From SLLG01 sp964403935 (GTDB lineage Bacteria; Verrucomicrobiota; Verrucomicrobiia; Opitutales; Oceanipulchritudinaceae), in NCBI GenBank assembly GCA_964403935.1, contig CAYOIB010000004.1:1-64000 (forward strand): 64,000 nucleotides of DNA. Direction: 5' to 3'. Shown here one piece after another: positions 42,530-51,966 of this stretch. How positions within the stretch are numbered: the first letter of the stretch is position 1; the number at the start of each line of letters is the position of its first letter. A model generated the notes under the pieces. The model worked only from the letters and a program-made list of their open reading frames with translations, was not told the DNA's origin and ran no database searches. A program made the translations under genes and the position numbers.

Positions 42530-43336
42530 TCAAGAGATGTGTTCATCGAGCAGTTGCCGAAGTTGGACGGCTTCGGCGGTGGGATCCTTCTCCCCGCCGG
42601 GGAGCAATTCGATGGAGATGTTGCCTTGATAGCGTTCCTTGCGAAGGAGGCGGATAAACTCGCCAACGTCGACGTCTCCGGCACCGAGGGGGGCATGGAT
42701 TTTCTCGCGGTTGGCATCCCGGATATGGGCGTGCCGTGCGCGGGAAATGATAAAGCGGGTCTCCTCCAGGTTGCTGCCGTCATGAACGAAGTGGGTCGGG
42801 TCATAGGCGACATTCAGCTCCGGAATCGTTTCGAGGAGGCGGCGTGTGCGGGCGACGGTGTCGAAGGGCGTTTTGACGTGGGGCTCGATCAGGAAGGTGA
42901 CCCCTTCATCCTGTGCGATCTCAAGGATCTCCTTGATCGTATCCACGGTGGCACGGAAGACGGGTTCGTATTCCCAGTATTGTTCATCGTAGAACCCGGG
43001 GTAGAAACTCGCCAAGGGGATTTCGAGGTGCTTGATGAGACGAGCAATGGCGCGGATCTCCTTCCGACGGCTCTCGTTTTGAGCTGCATCGCCGCGCTCG
43101 CGAAGGTGTGGGCTGACGGCACAGTTCATCCCAATCGGCGTCAGTGCGGTCTCCATCAGAAGGCGCTCCACCCGGTTGGCTTCGGTCTCGAAGTCAGCCG
43201 CCAGCTGAGGCACGTTGACGTGGTCCCAGGCACCAATGCCGATGAGGTCGACGTATTTGAATTCGGCCTCGGCAATCGTGCGCAGGGCGGTTTCAAGATC
43301 GGTTTTGAAAGCGGATGTTGAACAGGCGATTTTCAT
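42530..43336 (-). CDS. TIM-barrel sugar phosphate isomerase/epimerase family protein
   Basis: AP-endonuclease-2-like TIM barrel of 268 residues. It begins MKIACSTSAFKTDLETALRT, a typical start. Metal ligands are placed by family pattern: Glu in VTFLIEPHVKTPFDT, Asp/His in VAYDPTHFVHDGS, His in ARHAHIRDAN and Glu near the C-terminus in NISIELLPGG. The start at 43336 was chosen because the long frame upstream is unrelated in composition. It precedes the SMP-30 gene. Members act as ketose epimerases, inosose isomerases or xylose-type isomerases; the reaction here cannot be chosen. Confidence 0.87.
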   Translation of the reverse strand: MKIACSTSAFKTDLETALRTIAEAEFKYVDLIGIGAWDHVNVPQLAADFETEANRVERLLMETALTPIGMNCAVSPHLRERGDAAQNESRRKEIRAIARLIKHLEIPLASFYPGFYDEQYWEYEPVFRATVDTIKEILEIAQDEGVTFLIEPHVKTPFDTVARTRRLLETIPELNVAYDPTHFVHDGSNLEETRFIISRARHAHIRDANREKIHAPLGAGDVDVGEFIRLLRKERYQGNISIELLPGGEKDPTAEAVQLRQLLDEHIS

Positions 43337-43422
43337 AGTTATGGGGATTGAGGGGGATGGGGAAGGTAAGCGAAGCGGTTTTGGGGACGCGTCGCGGGAT
43401 TCTCCAGTAGCTCTCAGGGGAA

Positions 43423-44688
43423 CTACATTTGCAAGGATTGTCCAACGGAAAGGACGGACAGGACCACGGAGAGCGCGATGATAGCGACCAGGAGAATGGC
43501 TCCGCCGAGGGCTACACTGGCGGTTACCGTCGTCAGGCGGTTGAGCAACTTGGTGAGTTCTTCCCGGTAGATGCGGTTGATGTCGTTCAGGGAGGAGACG
43601 ATGTTTCCGGTGTTTTCGCCGACCGTCAGGATGTCCATCGCGATGGCCGGCATATAATGAACTCTTTGCAGGGCTGAGGCGACGGACACCCCTTCCTGAA
43701 TCTGCCTCCGGGCGGCGGAGAACTTCGCCCGCAGAATGTCGTTGGTGATCGTGCGCTCCACGAGTCGCAACGCATCTGTCGTATTGACGCCACTGGTCAG
43801 GAGGGTGCTGAGCAGGTTGGTGGTGGCGTAGATATTCGAGTAGAGATAGATGCGGCCGAGCAGGGGCAGGCGCAGAAGGATCCGGTCCGTTCTGTTCTTC
43901 CCTTTGGCTGACTTTCGCCACTGGAAGACACCGAAGGTGCCAAAGAGAGCGATGATCAGAAGAAAGGGGCCATAGGCCACCACCGCATCCGTTCCCCCGA
44001 GGAGGATCTTTGTCACCAATGGCATCTCACCGCCCAGCTGGCTGAGCATGTTCTCAATTTCCGGAATGAGGAAAAGAATGAGGATGACCACGACCGAGAA
44101 GGCGACGGTCAGAATAAAGGCGGGGTAGGTGAGGTTGGAAATCAGCTCCTTCTTGACCTCGGCGGTCTCCTCGAGGAAGGCTACAATGCGGCGCATGACG
44201 GGCACGAGGCTGCCGCTCGCCTCACCGGCTTCAATCAGGTGGATGGTGGAGGAGGAGAAGACGCGGACGGGTAAGTCATCCAGAGAGGAGGCGAGGGTGT
44301 GTCCCTCGCTCAGCTTCTTCCAGATGATGTTGCACAACTCCTTCATCTGGGGATCGGCGATGCGCGTGCTCATGAGGCGAATGGCGTCGCCGATCGCCAT
44401 GCCGGCTTCGAGCAGCATGAGAAGCCGTTTGGTGAATTCGAGGGCGAGGGCGGATCGGGATCGCTTGCGGGAAAAGGAAAAGCGTCGCGTCTTCGACTCG
44501 TTGAACAGGTCCATGGTCTCCGCGTCGGACGAGTCTGCTGCGTCGGTGGTGGACAGCTGCTCGACGGACACCGGTCGCATCCCGCGGGAACTCAGTTTGC
44601 GGATGACGGCTTTGCGGTCGAGGGCATCGAGTTTTCCTGAGATGGTGCGGCCCGTCGTGTCGATGGCGCGGTAGGAGAAGTCGGGCAT
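43423..44688 (-). CDS. pilC: type IV pilus / type II secretion inner-membrane platform protein PilC/GspF
   Basis: Inner-membrane platform of the pilus motor, 421 residues. It begins MPDFSYRAIDTTGRTISGKL, the family's usual N-terminus, followed by two GspF domains: the first ALEFTKRLLMLLEAGMAIGD, the second IYATTNLLSTLLTSGVNTTD. There are three transmembrane segments (AFSVVVILILFLIPEIENML, YGPFLLIIALFGTFGVFQW, and the C-terminal VALGGAILLVAIIALSVVLS). A charged Ser-rich insert (about 40-85) separates the N-terminal segment from the first GspF domain. It follows pilB by 19 bases. Whether the system is a T4P or a T2SS is not decided by the two genes alone. Confidence 0.92.
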   Translation of the reverse strand: MPDFSYRAIDTTGRTISGKLDALDRKAVIRKLSSRGMRPVSVEQLSTTDAADSSDAETMDLFNESKTRRFSFSRKRSRSALALEFTKRLLMLLEAGMAIGDAIRLMSTRIADPQMKELCNIIWKKLSEGHTLASSLDDLPVRVFSSSTIHLIEAGEASGSLVPVMRRIVAFLEETAEVKKELISNLTYPAFILTVAFSVVVILILFLIPEIENMLSQLGGEMPLVTKILLGGTDAVVAYGPFLLIIALFGTFGVFQWRKSAKGKNRTDRILLRLPLLGRIYLYSNIYATTNLLSTLLTSGVNTTDALRLVERTITNDILRAKFSAARRQIQEGVSVASALQRVHYMPAIAMDILTVGENTGNIVSSLNDINRIYREELTKLLNRLTTVTASVALGGAILLVAIIALSVVLSVLSVGQSLQM

Positions 44689-44707
44689 GGGTATCTTCGG
44701 TGGAAGC

Positions 44708-46402
44708 TCAGGCTTCTTCGCTGTCTTCGATGTGGCTGTAGCGCATGATCTCGTTCAGTGTGGTCCGTCCGAGTTTGGCTTGGTTCCAGCCGCTTTGCTG
44801 GAGGGTCGTCATTCCGTGCTTTAAGGCTTCCACCCGAATCTCGCGGGCCGAGTTTTTCTGGACGATGAGCTCGTGAATCGAATCGTCGACACGGAGGATC
44901 TCGAAAAGGCCGACGCGACCGCGGTAGCCAAGGTTGCGGCAATCATCGCAACCGGCTGCTTCGAGGATGGTGGCATTCAGGTCGTCGGGCTCGGGTTGGA
45001 TATTGAGCGCGTCGAGACATTCCTTAAGGTAGATCTCGGAGTAATTTCCGGGGCGGGCGCATTTTGGGCAGAGCCGGCGAACAAGACGCTGGGCGAGGAT
45101 CATCTCGACAGCTGAAGCGACCAGGAAGGGCTCGACCTCCATGTCGATGAGGCGCGTGAGGGCACCTGGCGCGTCATTCGTGTGCAGGGTGCTCAGCACA
45201 AGGTGACCCGTTAGCGCCGCCCGGATAGCAATGTCGGCGGTTTCCGCGTCGCGGATTTCCCCGACCATGATGACGTCCGGATCCTGCCGGAGGATATGCC
45301 GAAGGGCGCTCGCGAAGGTAAACCCGATGTCGTTGTGAACCTGGGTCTGGTTCACGCCTTCGACCTCATATTCAACCGGATCTTCAACGGTGATGATGCG
45401 GCGCCCGGGTGCATTGATCTGGCGGATGAAGGCCGTCAGGGAAGTGGACTTACCGGAGCCGGTTGGCCCCGTCACAAGGATAATGCCGTAAGGGAGATCG
45501 AGGACGCGTTTGATTCGCACTTGATCGCCTTTCAGCATCCCGAGCTCCTCCATCGAAAGCGGTTGGTTCTTCTGGTTGAGAAGGCGGAGGGACACGCTTT
45601 CGCCATACATCGTCGGCATGGTGGAAATCCGGATGTCCAGTTCGGTGCCCTGTCCGCGATAGACGATACGTCCATCCTGCGGGCGGCGTTTCTCCGAGAT
45701 GTTGAGCTTCGCCATGATCTTGAGGCGCGAGATGATAGCCCCCTGGAAGCGGATCAGGTTGTCGGGAACCCGGATGGGAACGAGTTCGCCGTCAATGCGG
45801 TAGCGGATCTGCAGGGAGTCCTTCAACGGCTCGAAATGAATGTCCGTTGCACGGTCTGTGACGGCCTTGGCGATCACCTCATTGACAAAGCGGATCAAGG
45901 CGGCGTTTTCGTCTTCCTCAGCCTCTTCGAGGCGGCCCGAGTCTTCGGTGGCGATGTCGGATTCGCTCAGGGAGTCGGCCCCCACGCCGAAGCGCTGGGT
46001 GATCATGTTTGTGATCGTGCGGGCGAGGCCCAGATGCCAGAGGGGTTCCCGGCCGCAGACGGCGTAGATCCATTCATCCATCTGGGGCTCGGGGGGCCAG
46101 AGGGTGACGAGGTGGATGTGTTCGCCGTCGTCCTCCCCCATCGCCACAGGGAGGCATTGGTATTCATGCATCAGGCGCATGGAGAGGAGTTCCGCTGCAT
46201 TTTCGGGAAGCTCGAACTCCTCGAGAACCGGAATTCCTGTTTGTTCGGCAATCGTGCGCATTGTCTCCAATTCCGATTCGCGCCGAAATTGGGCCAGCAG
46301 GGGCAGGCGCCCTTCGCGGGGTGTCTCCTCCAGCATCAGCCGCTGATCCGGTTCGAGCGGGTCGAGGAGGTCCTTCAGAGGCGATTCTGCAGTCAAAGTC
46401 AT
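44708..46402 (-). CDS. pilB: type IV pilus / type II secretion assembly ATPase PilB/GspE
   Basis: Hexameric cytoplasmic ATPase that powers pilin polymerisation. The 564-residue protein has an N-terminal MshEN-like part (about 30-150), a helical linker, and the T2SSE core. Motifs are DIHFEPLKDSLQIRYRIDGE, the Walker A GPTGSGKST (about 315-323), the Asp box (ITVEDPVEYEVEGVNQTQV), Walker B PDVIMVGEIRDAETA and the His box HLVLSTLHTNDA. The zinc site CPKC...CDDC is present. I chose the ATG at 46402; the upstream frame is open but overlaps the trpS promoter region. It is co-directional with pilC. The retraction ATPase PilT and pilins are not in the window. Confidence 0.94.
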   Translation of the reverse strand: MTLTAESPLKDLLDPLEPDQRLMLEETPREGRLPLLAQFRRESELETMRTIAEQTGIPVLEEFELPENAAELLSMRLMHEYQCLPVAMGEDDGEHIHLVTLWPPEPQMDEWIYAVCGREPLWHLGLARTITNMITQRFGVGADSLSESDIATEDSGRLEEAEEDENAALIRFVNEVIAKAVTDRATDIHFEPLKDSLQIRYRIDGELVPIRVPDNLIRFQGAIISRLKIMAKLNISEKRRPQDGRIVYRGQGTELDIRISTMPTMYGESVSLRLLNQKNQPLSMEELGMLKGDQVRIKRVLDLPYGIILVTGPTGSGKSTSLTAFIRQINAPGRRIITVEDPVEYEVEGVNQTQVHNDIGFTFASALRHILRQDPDVIMVGEIRDAETADIAIRAALTGHLVLSTLHTNDAPGALTRLIDMEVEPFLVASAVEMILAQRLVRRLCPKCARPGNYSEIYLKECLDALNIQPEPDDLNATILEAAGCDDCRNLGYRGRVGLFEILRVDDSIHELIVQKNSAREIRVEALKHGMTTLQQSGWNQAKLGRTTLNEIMRYSHIEDSEEA

Positions 46403-46574
46403 GGGGGTGTTTTCGCGGATGGTTGACGCAGGCGCAAGCGGAAGCTCGAAGGTCTTGCGCAGCCACACGTCGGAGAATAAGGGAACCCGGAGGGATGCGG
46501 GAAAGTTTCAAAGGGCGTGTGGGCCTTTTCAGTTTGAAAGGATCGGGTCTGCCCGCTTCCATGAGCGTTTTGGC

Positions 46575-47588
46575 ATGAATCCAGTATCCACCCCAAAGAC
46601 CGTCCTCACGTGTGCGCAGCCGACCGGGCAACTCCATCTCGGCAATTACTTTGGTGCGATCCGAAACTGGGTCTCTTACCTGGACGGCCACGAATCCTTT
46701 TTCGGCATTGTTGATCTCCACGCCATCACGTTGCCTTACGTGCCCGCGGAGTTGCGGCAGAGTACCTACCGCACCTTGGCACTCTATATTGCCTGTGGGC
46801 TGGACCCGGCGCGTTGCCACCTCTTTGCCCAATCCCAGGTGATCGGCCACACCGAGTTGGCCTGGATTCTGGGCTGCCTTTGTCCGATCGGGCAGTTGGA
46901 GCGGATGACCCAATTCAAGGAGAAATCCCAGCGTGAAGACGGGGGCTTTGTCGGAGCCGGTCTGCTTTACTACCCGGTTCTGATGGCGGCCGACATTCTC
47001 CTCTACAACGCCGATATCGTGCCGGTGGGCGAAGATCAGAAGCAGCATCTTGAGCTGTGCCGCGATCTCGCGATCCGTTTCAACAACACCTATTCGGAAA
47101 CGTTCAAGGTTCCCGAGGTCTTCATCCCCAAGACCGGTGCGCGCGTTCGCTCCCTCCAATCCCCGGAGAAGAAGATGTCGAAGAGCGACGCAAACCAGTC
47201 GGGCTGCGTTTATCTGCTCGATCCCCCGGATCGGATTCGAAAGAAGGTCATGAGTGCGGTGACGGACAGCGGCCGCGAGATTGTCGCGAGAGAAGACAAG
47301 GCCGGCGTCTCAAATCTTCTGTCGATCCTCAGTGCGGCCACAGGCGCGTCCATCCAGGAGTTGGAAGCAGAACACGCGGGAAAGAGCTACGGAGATTTCA
47401 AGGGGGTGGTTGCGGATGCGGTGATTGCCTGCCTCGAGCCGATCCAGCAACGCTATGCCGAAATCTCGGAGGATCGCGCTTATCTGGATGGCGTTCTGAA
47501 GGCTGGGGCTGAAGTTGCTCAAAAGCGTGCAAACAAGACCTTGGCAAAGGTGTACCGAAAAGGCGGTTTTGCCGAGCGCGTTCGATGA
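46575..47588 (+). CDS. trpS: tryptophanyl-tRNA synthetase
   Basis: Class I synthetase of 337 residues charging tRNA-Trp. The HIGH-like motif is QPTGQLHLGNYFGAIRNWV (HLGN at about 21-24), and the KMSKS motif EKKMSKSDANQSG sits at about 200. Trp-pocket stretches include GLLYYPVLMAADILLYNAD and VGEDQKQHLELCRD. The ATG at 46575 gives the usual length; the frame runs upstream through non-family sequence. It lies 94 bases before trpD. It is divergent from pilB with 172 bases between, where I see no obvious T-box. Confidence 0.96.
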   Translation: MNPVSTPKTVLTCAQPTGQLHLGNYFGAIRNWVSYLDGHESFFGIVDLHAITLPYVPAELRQSTYRTLALYIACGLDPARCHLFAQSQVIGHTELAWILGCLCPIGQLERMTQFKEKSQREDGGFVGAGLLYYPVLMAADILLYNADIVPVGEDQKQHLELCRDLAIRFNNTYSETFKVPEVFIPKTGARVRSLQSPEKKMSKSDANQSGCVYLLDPPDRIRKKVMSAVTDSGREIVAREDKAGVSNLLSILSAATGASIQELEAEHAGKSYGDFKGVVADAVIACLEPIQQRYAEISEDRAYLDGVLKAGAEVAQKRANKTLAKVYRKGGFAERVR

Positions 47589-47682
47589 GGGCCCGGGCGG
47601 CCATCGCACGCTATGTGATATTTGAGTCTTAACGGAATTTTTCGTGCTGGCCAAGGGCCTGCGCCTGGGTTCCTTTTACGAT

Positions 47683-48735
47683 ATGTTACTAGCTTCGCTT
47701 TCCAAGAAGATGGAGAAGGGCACCTCGCTCACCAGCGAGGAAGCTGCTTCCGCGGCACGAGCCCTTTCGGAGCCAGCCGAAACGCTGGCGGAGAAGCGGA
47801 GGTTTCTCCTCGCTCTGGCCCGAAAGAAGGAGTCCGTTGAAGAGGTCGCCGCTTTCGCGGAGGTCTTTCGAGATCTCGCCCGCGATCCTCGTCTCGATCA
47901 TTGGAGGAGCCGGGCGGTTGATATCGTCGGAACGGGTGGGAGCGGATTTTCCGGTTTTAATGTATCGTCGGTGGCAGCCTTGATTGTGGCTGCTGGCGGA
48001 TTGCCCGTCCTCAAGCATGGCAACCGCGCCGTGACGTCAAAGAGCGGCTCGGCGGATTTCCTCGATGCGTTGGGCATCCCCATGCTGACGGAACCCGCTG
48101 AGCTTCGACGCTCCGTTGATGCCCTCGGTTTTTGTTTCTTCTTTGCCCCGGCTTTTCATCCTGCCTTCAAGGAGATCATCCCTGTTCGGAAGGAACTGGC
48201 CGCCGCCGGGGAGCGGACAATTTTCAACATTTTGGGTCCCTTGATCAATCCGGCCCGTCCGGATCGGCAGCTTCTAGGGGTCTATCATCCTGACTGGGTG
48301 GAGCCCCTGGCCTCAGCTCTCGAAACGGTGGGGTTGAAAACCGGATTGGCTGTGTGCTCAATTCTGCCCGATGGGGCTTTTGTCGATGAGTTGACCACCG
48401 CTGGAGAGAATCGGATCGCGGGAATCGGGACACTCAAGGACGCGAAGCTCGATTGGTCGTTCCAAACCCTCGGTCTGGAGCCGTGCCCGCCCGAGCATCT
48501 TCATGGCGGGGATGCTGAAGCGAATGTCGTTATCATGCGCGAGTTGATCGCAGGGAAGGCACCCCGAGGGCTGGAGGACACGGTCTGCCTCAATGCCGCG
48601 GCAGGGCTTCTCATCGGCGGTGCCGTCAAGACACCAAAGGCGGGGGTTGCACGCGCCCGGGAGATCCTTCGCACCGGTGAGCTGACGGCATGGTTGGCTC
48701 GGGCACGGGGCTTTTTTGCGGAGTCTGCCTCATGA
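47683..48735 (+). CDS. trpD: anthranilate phosphoribosyltransferase
   Basis: Transfers phosphoribose from PRPP to anthranilate, the second step of tryptophan synthesis. The PRPP motif is VDIVGTGGSGFSGFNVSSVA. Other blocks are VLKHGNRAVTSKSGSADFLD, FAPAFHPAFKEIIPVRKEL, ERTIFNILGPLINPARPDRQ and the C-terminal NAAAGLLIGGA. There are 350 residues from the ATG at 47683; a GTG at 47644 would add 13. Its stop overlaps the glmM start (ATGA). No other trp biosynthesis gene is present, so the pathway is scattered in this genome. Confidence 0.95.
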   Translation: MLLASLSKKMEKGTSLTSEEAASAARALSEPAETLAEKRRFLLALARKKESVEEVAAFAEVFRDLARDPRLDHWRSRAVDIVGTGGSGFSGFNVSSVAALIVAAGGLPVLKHGNRAVTSKSGSADFLDALGIPMLTEPAELRRSVDALGFCFFFAPAFHPAFKEIIPVRKELAAAGERTIFNILGPLINPARPDRQLLGVYHPDWVEPLASALETVGLKTGLAVCSILPDGAFVDELTTAGENRIAGIGTLKDAKLDWSFQTLGLEPCPPEHLHGGDAEANVVIMRELIAGKAPRGLEDTVCLNAAAGLLIGGAVKTPKAGVARAREILRTGELTAWLARARGFFAESAS

Positions 48736-50096
48736 AGTTGCGCTACTTTGGAACGGATGGTATCCGCAGTGCTGTCGACGGTCCTTTGCTTGAAAAGGGT
48801 TTTGTCCGGCGGGTGGGCGCGGGGCTTGGGCTTTATCTGGCCAGACAGAACGACGCGAAACAGCTTCAGGTCGTTTTGGGACGCGATACCCGAAACTCGG
48901 GTTCAGCCATCACTTCGTGGTTGATGGAAGGGCTGGCGACACAGGGCGTGCGGGTTTTTGATGTTGGTGTCGTGCCGACGCCGGCCGTGGCCTTGGCGGT
49001 CCAGGAGTTGAAGGCAGATATGGGAGTGGTCGTGACGGCTTCCCACAATCCTGCCACCGACAATGGGATAAAGGTATTTGGCCCAGGTGGGATAAAGCTG
49101 ACAGAGGCGGAAGAAGTCGCCGTTGAGGCGGCCATCGATCGGGCGTCAGACATTTCTCCAGGCGAAAGCCCGGACTCAAGCTCAACCTTGGGCTTCGATG
49201 CGCGACAGCACTACATCCAGTTTATGCAGTCCCTGTTGCCCGAGAACAGCCTGCGGGGCATGAAGATCGCAGTGGATTGCGCAAACGGCGCGACCTCGGG
49301 CACGTCGTGCGACGTCCTGGAAGCGTTGGGAGCGGATGTCTTTCGTCTAAATTGCACGCCGGATGGAGACAATATCAACGACGGGTGTGGCTCCGAGCAT
49401 CCCGAAAAGTTGATTGAGGCGGTTCGCGAGAATCAGGCCTTCCTCGGGGTTGCGCATGATGGCGATGGCGACCGGCTGGTGGTGGTCGATGATCGCGGAG
49501 AAATTCTCAATGGAGATGAGTTGCTGGGGCTCATTGGGCTGTCCCTCCATCGGCGGGGCCGCCTTAGAGGCCGTCCCATTGTCGCGACGGTCATGAGCAA
49601 CCAGGGGTTGGAAGCCGCTCTGGCCGCGGAAGGCGTTGCCCTCGTGCGCGTGCCGGTAGGCGATCGGAATGTGTTGCACCGGATGGTGGCCGAAGAATCT
49701 GTCTTCGGGGGGGAGGCGAGTGGGCATCTGATTTTTCGGGATTTCCTGCCTACCGGTGACGGTCTGCTGGCAGCCATCCAGGTCCTTGAGATTCTGGTTG
49801 AAGAGCGCAGGCCGCTTTCTCAACTGCGGGGCAAGGTTCGGCTGTTTCCGCATCGCCTTGTTAACCTGAAAGTGCGGGAAAAGCCTCTGCTTGAGTCCGT
49901 GCCGGGGCTGGGTGCCCGTTTGGCGGAAATCGAGCAGGAACTTGGAACACGGGGCCGCATCCTCCTACGCTATTCAGGGACTGAAGCAAAGATTCGGCTG
50001 CTGGCCGAGGCAGAGTCGGATGAGCGGGTCGAGCATGCTCTCGCGCAACTACAAGCCGTTGTGGCGGATTGCCTCCCGCTTGAGGACAACCCCTGA
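48732..50096 (+). CDS. glmM: phosphoglucosamine mutase
   Basis: Converts glucosamine 6-phosphate to glucosamine 1-phosphate for peptidoglycan and LPS precursors. The 454 residues include the N-terminal YFGTDGIRS, the phospho-Ser motif VVTASHNPATDNGIKVFGP (Ser at about 104), the metal loop VAHDGDGDRLVVVD, the sugar-binding loop GGEASGHLIF and the C-terminal phosphate loop RYSGTEAKIRLLAE. Family assignment over phosphomannomutase is supported by the FGTDGIR start and GEASGH loop. It overlaps trpD by four bases and precedes the TPR gene by six bases. Confidence 0.95.
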   Translation: MKLRYFGTDGIRSAVDGPLLEKGFVRRVGAGLGLYLARQNDAKQLQVVLGRDTRNSGSAITSWLMEGLATQGVRVFDVGVVPTPAVALAVQELKADMGVVVTASHNPATDNGIKVFGPGGIKLTEAEEVAVEAAIDRASDISPGESPDSSSTLGFDARQHYIQFMQSLLPENSLRGMKIAVDCANGATSGTSCDVLEALGADVFRLNCTPDGDNINDGCGSEHPEKLIEAVRENQAFLGVAHDGDGDRLVVVDDRGEILNGDELLGLIGLSLHRRGRLRGRPIVATVMSNQGLEAALAAEGVALVRVPVGDRNVLHRMVAEESVFGGEASGHLIFRDFLPTGDGLLAAIQVLEILVEERRPLSQLRGKVRLFPHRLVNLKVREKPLLESVPGLGARLAEIEQELGTRGRILLRYSGTEAKIRLLAEAESDERVEHALAQLQAVVADCLPLEDNP

Positions 50097-50102
50097 ATTC
50101 GA

Positions 50103-50714
50103 ATGGCCATCCCGGTTGCCATGTTGGACGTGCGCGTCCAGGCACATGTCGCCAAGGCGCGGAGTGCCTTGGCGCAAGGGGAGGCCCGCTATGCGCATGA
50201 TGTTTGCGCAGGCATTCTGGAAAAGCATCCGGATTGCCTCGAAGTCCGGCGGCTCTTGAGAGAGGCCCAGTGCAAGGTACGGGGAGATCGATCCGGGCCG
50301 ATCCGCCGTGTGGTTCAGCGATTGGGGGTTGCGTTCTGGCTTGTTCGAGCTGTTCGCCTTCGCAGGCGGCGACCGGTTGCCGCCTTTTCCTGCATCGAGC
50401 AGGCGCTCACGGTCGATCCCGATCACGTGGGGGCGCATCGTTTGTTGGGCTTTACCGCACTCGACGTGGGATGGGCTGACACCGCGGCTTTCGCATTGGC
50501 GGAATGGGCGCGCCTCGCCCCGAAAGATCCCGCAGCGTTTGTCGCCCTCGGGACGGCCCTGATGCAGGCAGGTCGGGAAGGGGAGGCGATAACAGCAGCG
50601 GAGACAGCCGTTCGTCTGGATCCAAATGGGGCCGGAGCCCATTCCCTTTTGAAAGAGGCTTCGGTCGCTCACACCCTTCGATCCAGCGGGATGCAAGGGC
50701 CCCACAGATCATAA
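50103..50714 (+). CDS. TPR-like repeat protein
   Basis: A 203-residue protein with no signal peptide. It shows about four helical TPR-like units: ALAQGEARYAHDVCAGILEK, AAFSCIEQALTVDPDHVGAH, AFALAEWARLAPKDPAAFVA and ALMQAGREGEAITAAETAVR. The middle (IRRVVQRLGVAFWLVRAVRL) is basic and hydrophobic and might touch a membrane. It starts six bases after glmM and so shares its transcript. The function is unknown; a scaffold role is likely. It ends only 7 bases from the convergent lipoprotein gene. Confidence 0.7.
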   Translation: MAIPVAMLDVRVQAHVAKARSALAQGEARYAHDVCAGILEKHPDCLEVRRLLREAQCKVRGDRSGPIRRVVQRLGVAFWLVRAVRLRRRRPVAAFSCIEQALTVDPDHVGAHRLLGFTALDVGWADTAAFALAEWARLAPKDPAAFVALGTALMQAGREGEAITAAETAVRLDPNGAGAHSLLKEASVAHTLRSSGMQGPHRS

Positions 50715-50721
50715 AAGTCGC

Positions 50722-51180
50722 TTAGCGTTGGTGTGCTTCCGCAGGAACGAAGGTGGCGACGACGACGCCTTCCCGGAGGAGTTCGAGACGGTTACCCTCA
50801 AACCGCCAAGCCTCCACAGAACGGAGGGTGTCGAGGTAATGGGATTCGAAGGCCATCCCTTCGGGCTCGCCGGCCATCCGGGTGGTTCCGAGCTCGTTGA
50901 AGTGCAAACGTGAAGCTTCCACTTCATATTCGCCGATGTAACGGTTGATTCCTGCTGTTCCCGCCACGGTGTAGCGATCCGAGGCAAATAAAAGGGTGGG
51001 GACCTGAATCGATTCCGGGATCTTCATGCCGGGGGATTCAGTGAGGCGCCAGGCCGTTCCGGGAAGAGCATTTCCCGATGTGCCGTCATCAGCGCGCTCG
51101 CCACAGGCGGATGTCAGGATCCCAATTATCGCGAGACATTGAAGGACCAGAACGAGGCGGATGGTGGAGGTATATTTCAT
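50722..51180 (-). CDS. META-domain (HslJ-like) lipoprotein
   Basis: Predicted lipoprotein of 152 residues. The N-terminus (MKYTSTIRLVLVLQCLAIIG) leads to the lipobox LTSAC, with Cys at about 26. The mature part is a META/DUF306-like fold: LPGTAWRLTE, a beta-rich core with AGINRYIGEYEVEASRLHF and GTTRMAGEPEG, and EGNRLELLREG near the end. META domains occur in heat-shock and motility-linked lipoproteins, so function is open. I chose the ATG at 51180 because it gives the signal peptide; the frame is open upstream. It is divergent from the TMEM198-like gene. Confidence 0.8.
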   Translation of the reverse strand: MKYTSTIRLVLVLQCLAIIGILTSACGERADDGTSGNALPGTAWRLTESPGMKIPESIQVPTLLFASDRYTVAGTAGINRYIGEYEVEASRLHFNELGTTRMAGEPEGMAFESHYLDTLRSVEAWRFEGNRLELLREGVVVATFVPAEAHQR

Positions 51181-51334
51181 TTCAAGAAGAGGTAGATTTT
51201 GAAGGTAGGGTATTTTGGTTGGCCTGACAATCCCGGTCTCTGTTCTTCCGGGCGAGTCGCCGGGGGTCGGTAAAGTACCCATCCGCATTTGGCTCGCCTG
51301 CTTTTGGAAGGAGATGTCATCGTGATCGTCCATT

Positions 51335-51952
51335 ATGGAGAGCGAAGTAACAACCATGGTCCCAGGAGCCGCCGCCCCGCTGCTCTATGTGTTGATGATA
51401 TTCTGGGGTGTCATTGATTGTTTTTTCGGATTTCGCGTTTTCAAAATTACCATTGCGATCATTCTGGCCTTTGTTGGGTGTCTGGCGGGCGCATGGGTGG
51501 GCTACTTTATCGATAGTGCTTCATGGATTCCGATCCTCGCTGGCTTCCTGATTGGCGGATTGGCCGGGGCGTTGCTCGCCGGGATCTTCTTCCGGACGAC
51601 TGCCGCCGTGCTCGGTGCTTTCTGGGCTTTTACCTTGGTCTCACCCCACTTGCATGGGCTGGCGGAGTGGTGGTTCTGGCTGGTGGCCGCAGTCGTTTGT
51701 ATCCTGGCGGGTATTCTGGCGGTTTATGTCGCGGCTTTCCTGATCATTCTGATGACCGCTTTTAGCGGTGCTTTCAGAATTGTCTATGGAATCTGGTTCT
51801 TCCTTGGAGGGCCTGCCTTTCTCGGTTTTCTCTATTCCACTGAATACGAGTTCGTGATCTTTCAGGCAGGTTTCCTTCCCTTTTTTGTCGCTCTCTTCCT
51901 CGGTTCGGTGGGTGCTGCCCTTCAATTCTGGTCAGAGCATCGCCGCCTTTGA
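51335..51952 (+). CDS. TMEM198/TM7SF3-like integral membrane protein
   Basis: A 205-residue protein with about seven hydrophobic helices. Gly- and Ala-rich transmembrane segments (VFKITIAIILAFVGCLAGAW, GFLIGGLAGALLAGIFF, AAVLGAFWAFTLVSPHL) match the DUF4203/TMEM198 pattern. The function of bacterial members is not known. The ATG at 51335 is used; one at 51356 is also possible. It is convergent with ppc, 14 bases apart. Confidence 0.72.
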   Translation: MESEVTTMVPGAAAPLLYVLMIFWGVIDCFFGFRVFKITIAIILAFVGCLAGAWVGYFIDSASWIPILAGFLIGGLAGALLAGIFFRTTAAVLGAFWAFTLVSPHLHGLAEWWFWLVAAVVCILAGILAVYVAAFLIILMTAFSGAFRIVYGIWFFLGGPAFLGFLYSTEYEFVIFQAGFLPFFVALFLGSVGAALQFWSEHRRL

Positions 51953-51966
51953 GGGCACTGCGGGCA

